Positions 14,722 to 17,726 of a stretch of DNA of 17,726 nucleotides are shown piece after piece. Numbering within the stretch: the stretch's first letter is position 1; each line of letters begins with the position of its first letter. A program made the position numbers and the translations under genes. Source of the DNA: Lonsdalea britannica (GTDB taxonomy: Bacteria > Pseudomonadota > Gammaproteobacteria > Enterobacterales > Enterobacteriaceae); the NCBI RefSeq assembly GCF_946477055.1, contig NZ_CAMKXG010000044.1, forward strand, positions 1-17,726. The letters are read 5' to 3'. Below the pieces are notes generated by a model, which had not been told where the DNA came from, searched no databases, and saw nothing but the letters and a program-made list of their open reading frames with translations.

Positions 14722-15195
14722 ATGTCCGAACACAACAACGTCGAAACCTCATTCCAAATCCAGCGTATCTACACCAAAGATATCTCTTTCGAAGCGCCGA
14801 AAGCACCGCAGGTGTTTCAGCAAGAGTGGAGCCCTGAGGTCAAACTGGATCTGGATACGGCGTCAAGCCAGCTGGCTGACGACGTCTATGAAGTGGTGCT
14901 GCGCGTCACGGTGACTGCGCTGCTGGGTGAAGAAACGGCGTTCCTGTGTGAAGTTCAGCAGGCGGGTATTTTCACCGTTTCCGGTCTGGAAGGCCCGCAG
15001 CTGGCTCACTGCCTGGGTGCTTACTGCCCGAACGTTCTGTTCCCGTATGCGCGTGAATGCATCACCAGCCTGGTTTCCCGCGGTACCTTCCCGCAGCTGA
15101 ACCTGGCCCCGGTCAACTTTGATGCGTTGTTCATGAACTACCTGGAACAGCAAGCATCCGAAGAAGGCGCCGCAGCGCCTCAGCTGGATGCCTGA
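14722..15195 (+). CDS. secB: Protein-export chaperone SecB
   Basis: SecB is a homotetrameric cytoplasmic chaperone that holds precursor proteins unfolded and hands them to SecA. The 157-aa sequence matches E. coli SecB (155 aa) almost throughout: [16 protein letters not shown] (residues 11-26), [39 protein letters not shown] and [15 protein letters not shown]. The acidic C-terminal tail that contacts SecA is present but slightly different. Its TGA shares one base with the ATG of gpsA (TGATG), so the two are translationally coupled. Confidence 0.99.
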   Translation: MSEHNNVETSFQIQRIYTKDISFEAPKAPQVFQQEWSPEVKLDLDTASSQLADDVYEVVLRVTVTALLGEETAFLCEVQQAGIFTVSGLEGPQLAHCLGAYCPNVLFPYARECITSLVSRGTFPQLNLAPVNFDALFMNYLEQQASEEGAAAPQLDA

Positions 15196-16211
15196 TGAAC
15201 ATGCCTGACGCTTCCATGACCGTTATCGGTGCCGGATCTTACGGCACCGCACTGGCGATCACACTGGCGCGCAACGGCCATCATGTTGTGCTCTGGGGAC
15301 ATGACCCTGTCCACGTGCAGGCGTTGCAGGATGCCCGGTGCAACCAGGCGTTCCTGCCGGATGTGCCTTTCCCGGATACGCTGCTGCTGGAGAGCGATCT
15401 GACGCGTGCCGTGGCCGCCAGCCAAAATATTCTGGTGGTCGTGCCGAGCCATGTGTTCGGCGACGTGCTGCGCCAGATCAAGCCTTATCTGCGTGCGGAT
15501 GCGCGCATCGTTTGGGCGACCAAAGGGCTGGAAGCCGAAACCGGACGTCTATTGCAGGACGTTGCACGAGAAGCGTTGGGCGACGCAATACCTTTGGCGG
15601 TGCTGTCGGGACCGACATTCGCCAAAGAGTTGGCTGCCGGCCTGCCTACCGCTATCGCGCTGGCGTCGACGGACAGCCAGTTTGCCGATGATTTGCAGGA
15701 ACTTCTGCACTGTGGCAAAAGTTTCCGGGTTTATCGCAATCCGGACTTTATTGGCGTGCAGCTGGGCGGCGCGGTGAAAAACGTGATCGCTATCGGCGCG
15801 GGAATGTCTGACGGGATGGGCTTCGGCGCGAATGCCCGTACAGCATTAATTACCCGCGGCCTGACCGAGATGACGCGCCTGGGCGTTGCGCTGGGGGCGG
15901 ACCCCTCGACGTTTATGGGGATGGCTGGGTTGGGCGATTTGGTCCTGACCTGTACCGACAATCAGTCGCGTAACCGACGGTTCGGCATGATGCTGGGGCA
16001 AGGGATGAGCGTTGATGCAGCCCGTGACCAGATTGGACAGGTTGTCGAAGGCTACCGCAATACGAAAGAGGTCATGGCCCTTTCAACGCGTCTTAACGTC
16101 GAGATGCCGATTACCGAACAGCTGTGGCAGGTGCTTTACTGCGGCAAAGATGCACGAGAAGCCGCGCTAAGCCTGCTAGGCCGGTCGCGCAAAGACGAGA
16201 GCGCCAGCTAA
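15195..16211 (+). CDS. gpsA: Glycerol-3-phosphate dehydrogenase [NAD(P)+] GpsA
   Basis: GpsA reduces dihydroxyacetone phosphate to sn-glycerol-3-phosphate, the backbone for phospholipid synthesis, in the cytoplasm. The 338-aa protein has the Rossmann motif [10 protein letters not shown] (residues 11-20), the substrate-site lysines K110 in WATKGLEAE and K195 in [13 protein letters not shown], and the C-terminal [20 protein letters not shown] signature. It matches E. coli GpsA (339 aa) closely. The ATG at 15195 overlaps the secB stop by one base; [10 protein letters not shown] aligns with the E. coli start, so this start is preferred over ATG 15201. Confidence 0.99.
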   Translation: MNMPDASMTVIGAGSYGTALAITLARNGHHVVLWGHDPVHVQALQDARCNQAFLPDVPFPDTLLLESDLTRAVAASQNILVVVPSHVFGDVLRQIKPYLRADARIVWATKGLEAETGRLLQDVAREALGDAIPLAVLSGPTFAKELAAGLPTAIALASTDSQFADDLQELLHCGKSFRVYRNPDFIGVQLGGAVKNVIAIGAGMSDGMGFGANARTALITRGLTEMTRLGVALGADPSTFMGMAGLGDLVLTCTDNQSRNRRFGMMLGQGMSVDAARDQIGQVVEGYRNTKEVMALSTRLNVEMPITEQLWQVLYCGKDAREAALSLLGRSRKDESAS

Positions 16212-16318
16212 TCCCTTTTCAAGGAAAACGAATCGTCGTTTGACGGCGGCTATCTCGTTTTGCCTTGCGTAGAGAAGACATGACTTTAGCACGCGATGGA
16301 CTTCGGAGGATGGTTGCA

Positions 16319-17137
16319 ATGTCGAATGATGAATTAGAGCTGGTCTGGAAAAACATCAAAGATGAGGCGCGCAGTCTGGCTGACTGCGAACCCATGCTGG
16401 CCAGTTTTTTCCATGCGACGTTGCTGAAACACGAGAATCTGGGCAGCGCGATGAGCTACATGCTGGCAAACAAGTTGGCCAGCTCCACCATGCCCGCCAT
16501 TGCTATCCGTGAAGTGCTGGAAGAGGCCTACCGGGCCGAACCTCAAATGATTGTCTCTGCCGCCCGGGATATTCAGGCCGTCTGCCTGCGCGATCCGGCG
16601 GTGGATAAATACTCAACGCCTTTGCTCTACCTGAAAGGGTTTCACGCGTTGCAGGCCTATCGCATCGGTCATTGGCTTTGGCAGCAGGATCGTCGGGCGC
16701 TGGCGGCCTACTTTCAAAATCAGATATCCGTTTCCTTCGGGGTGGACATCCATCCTGCGGCGAGCATCGGCTGCGGCATCATGCTGGACCATGCGACGGG
16801 GATCGTCATCGGCGAAACCGCAGTTGTGGAAAACGATGTATCAATTCTTCAGTCGGTCACGCTGGGCGGGACCGGCAAAACCACCGGCGATCGCCATCCC
16901 AAAATCCGTGAAGGGGTGATGATCGGCGCTGGCGCTAAAATTTTAGGAAACATTGAGGTGGGATGTGGAGCCAAAATCGGCGCCGGTTCCGTGGTGCTGC
17001 AACCTGTCCCCCCTCATACCACTGCCGCTGGTGTCCCCGCGCGCATTGTGGGCCGTCCTGAAACAGATAAACCCTCCATGGATATGGATCAGTACTTTAA
17101 CGGTGCTCGCGGCTTTGAATACGGAGACGGCATTTGA
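16319..17137 (+). CDS. cysE: Serine acetyltransferase CysE
   Basis: CysE acetylates L-serine with acetyl-CoA to O-acetylserine, the first step of cysteine synthesis; it forms a hexamer and binds CysK. I start it at ATG 16319, where GGAGGA lies eight bases upstream and MSNDELELVWKNIK aligns with the E. coli N-terminus, giving 272 aa (E. coli 273). An in-frame TTG at 16265 would add 18 residues without family support. D92 and H158 (LDHATG), the catalytic pair in E. coli CysE, are conserved, followed by the left-handed beta-helix hexapeptide repeats (about 140-245). The C-terminal isoleucine that inserts into the CysK active site is kept (EYGDGI). In E. coli trmL follows cysE; here pagP does. 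Confidence 0.98.
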   Translation: MSNDELELVWKNIKDEARSLADCEPMLASFFHATLLKHENLGSAMSYMLANKLASSTMPAIAIREVLEEAYRAEPQMIVSAARDIQAVCLRDPAVDKYSTPLLYLKGFHALQAYRIGHWLWQQDRRALAAYFQNQISVSFGVDIHPAASIGCGIMLDHATGIVIGETAVVENDVSILQSVTLGGTGKTTGDRHPKIREGVMIGAGAKILGNIEVGCGAKIGAGSVVLQPVPPHTTAAGVPARIVGRPETDKPSMDMDQYFNGARGFEYGDGI

Positions 17138-17178
17138 GCATCGTCGACCTTTATGCTCTTCACGCACTTCGGATTGAG

Positions 17179-17225
17179 GCGCCACAGGCAGGTGAAACGC
17201 ATTGCGTCCCTTGCCTTCGTGGCGC
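17179..17225 (+). terminator. Three-tier hairpin after cysE
   Basis: GCGCCAC/GTGGCGC (17179-17185 with 17219-17225) encloses AGGCAGG/CCTTGCCT (17186-17192 with 17210-17216, one wobble pair) and ACGC/GCGT (17197-17200 with 17204-17207). Together they form a long stem of about 18 pairs, 41 bases after the cysE stop. The nearest T run, CTTTTT, comes about 25 bases later, so it is not a textbook intrinsic terminator. It may be a Rho-assisted terminator or a protective 3' structure of the cysE message. Confidence 0.55.
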
Positions 17226-17320
17226 GATCATCCTGAAGCGCGATGCGACTTTTTCTGCCTGAGACCACACGTGTTATTTCTATTTTTCCCTATCGCTGCA
17301 ACATCTGAAAGGATACCGCC

Positions 17321-17348
17321 TTGACGGCGTCTGCGCGCGTTTTATGAG
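17321..17348 (+). promoter_or_regulatory. Candidate pagP promoter
   Basis: TTGACG (17321-17326, five of six consensus bases) and TATGAG (17343-17348, four of six) are 16 bases apart. The start of transcription would fall near 17355, only about ten bases before the pagP ATG. That leader is short, which lowers confidence. I see no clear PhoP box in the usual direct-repeat form upstream. Confidence 0.3.
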
Positions 17349-17364
17349 TGATTGAGAACTGGAT

Positions 17365-17726
17365 ATGTTGTTGAAATTAGCTGTACCTTCGCGGTGTTTA
17401 CCTCTGTTATCCGTCCTCTCGGCGCCTGTTATGGCTGAGGAGGTCGGTTCCAATAACGTTTCCATCAGTGCGAGTGAGAAGGAAACGACGTCATCCGAGA
17501 CGGGATTCTGGCAACGCGCCAAAACCAACCTGTCCACGACCTGGAATTCTCCGCAGTCCTACGACCTCTATGTACCGGCGATAACCTGGCATAACCGCTG
17601 GGCGTACGACAAGGAAAAGGCCGAGAGTTACAATGAGCGCCCTTGGGGCGCGGGCTTCGGCGTTACTCGGTTGGATGAGGATGGCGACTGGCACGGGCTG
17701 TACCTGATGGCGTTCAAGGACTCATT
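17365..17726 (+). CDS. pagP: Lipid A palmitoyltransferase PagP (5' part)
   Basis: PagP is an outer-membrane beta-barrel enzyme that moves a palmitate from phospholipid to lipid A, giving resistance to cationic peptides and lowering TLR4 stimulation. The visible 120 codons hold a signal peptide (about residues 1-24, ending PVMA), a region EEVGSNN-to-SSETG of about 23 residues that is longer than in E. coli, and then the family core [46 protein letters not shown] and [13 protein letters not shown]. The catalytic residues known from E. coli (His33, Asp76, Ser77) correspond to H76, D119 and S120. The window ends two bases after the serine codon, so the rest of the barrel is outside. The start is fixed to 17365 by an in-frame TGA at 17353; the ribosome binding site (GAGA) is weak. 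Confidence 0.93.
   Translation, partial: MLLKLAVPSRCLPLLSVLSAPVMAEEVGSNNVSISASEKETTSSETGFWQRAKTNLSTTWNSPQSYDLYVPAITWHNRWAYDKEKAESYNERPWGAGFGVTRLDEDGDWHGLYLMAFKDS

Noticed and set aside
16265..16318. Upstream TTG start for cysE
   Set aside because: It would add 18 residues absent from the family; the GGAGGA site eight bases before ATG 16319 and the N-terminal match to E. coli CysE decide the start.
17271..17300. PhoP-box-like TGTTATTTCTATTTTT before pagP
   Set aside because: It is only a loose match to two TGTTTA-type half-sites; AT-rich DNA gives such matches by chance.
1..17726. Mobile elements, CRISPR arrays, tRNA or rRNA genes
   Set aside because: No transposase or integrase motif, regular direct repeats with spacers, tRNA cloverleaf or rRNA sequence was seen anywhere in the window.

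Overview
The window is a chromosomal piece of an enterobacterium (order Enterobacterales). It holds most of a lipopolysaccharide (LPS) core locus, the conserved yibQ-envC / yibN-secB-gpsA-cysE block, and the start of pagP. The core genes wabG, wabH and wabN point to a Klebsiella/Serratia/Pectobacteriaceae-type core, in which galacturonic acid and glucosamine are added to heptose, rather than an E. coli-type core with waaP/waaY phosphates. A plant-associated Pectobacteriaceae member (Dickeya/Brenneria/Lonsdalea-like) fits, but the genus is inference.

Layout, left to right. Bases 1-369 hold no convincing gene, only a weak 24-codon ORF and a hairpin. A leftward operon waaQ-wabG-wabH (370-3686) is divergent from a rightward pair, wabN and a GT9 heptosyltransferase-like gene (3902-5977), across a 215-bp promoter region. 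A two-sided terminator (6034-6060) separates that pair from the rest of the core locus, all leftward: a GT2 glycosyltransferase with its own promoter (6066-6917), the O-antigen ligase waaL (7027-8409), then waaC-waaF-hldD (8520-11528). yibQ and envC follow, also leftward (11627-13860). yibN-secB-gpsA-cysE (14154-17137) runs rightward, and pagP (17365 onward) is cut by the window end exactly after its catalytic Asp-Ser pair.

How the genes work together. HldD makes ADP-L-glycero-D-manno-heptose. WaaC, WaaF and WaaQ attach heptoses I, II and III. WabG adds galacturonic acid, WabH adds GlcNAc, and WabN deacetylates it to glucosamine. The GT9 and GT2 enzymes probably extend the outer core. WaaL ligates O-antigen to the finished core, and PagP palmitoylates lipid A in the outer membrane. 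EnvC activates the division amidases. SecB is an export chaperone, GpsA makes glycerol-3-phosphate for phospholipids, and CysE starts cysteine synthesis.

The most notable points are these: gpmM, which precedes envC in E. coli, is gone, and a 41-codon stretch ending like its C-terminus remains directly before envC; grxC is absent between yibN and secB; and waaL with the 3' end of waaC forms an AT-rich patch that looks exchanged by recombination. I found no CRISPR array, prophage, insertion sequence, tRNA or rRNA, and no wholly new system. The least characterised genes are the GT9 and GT2 transferases.
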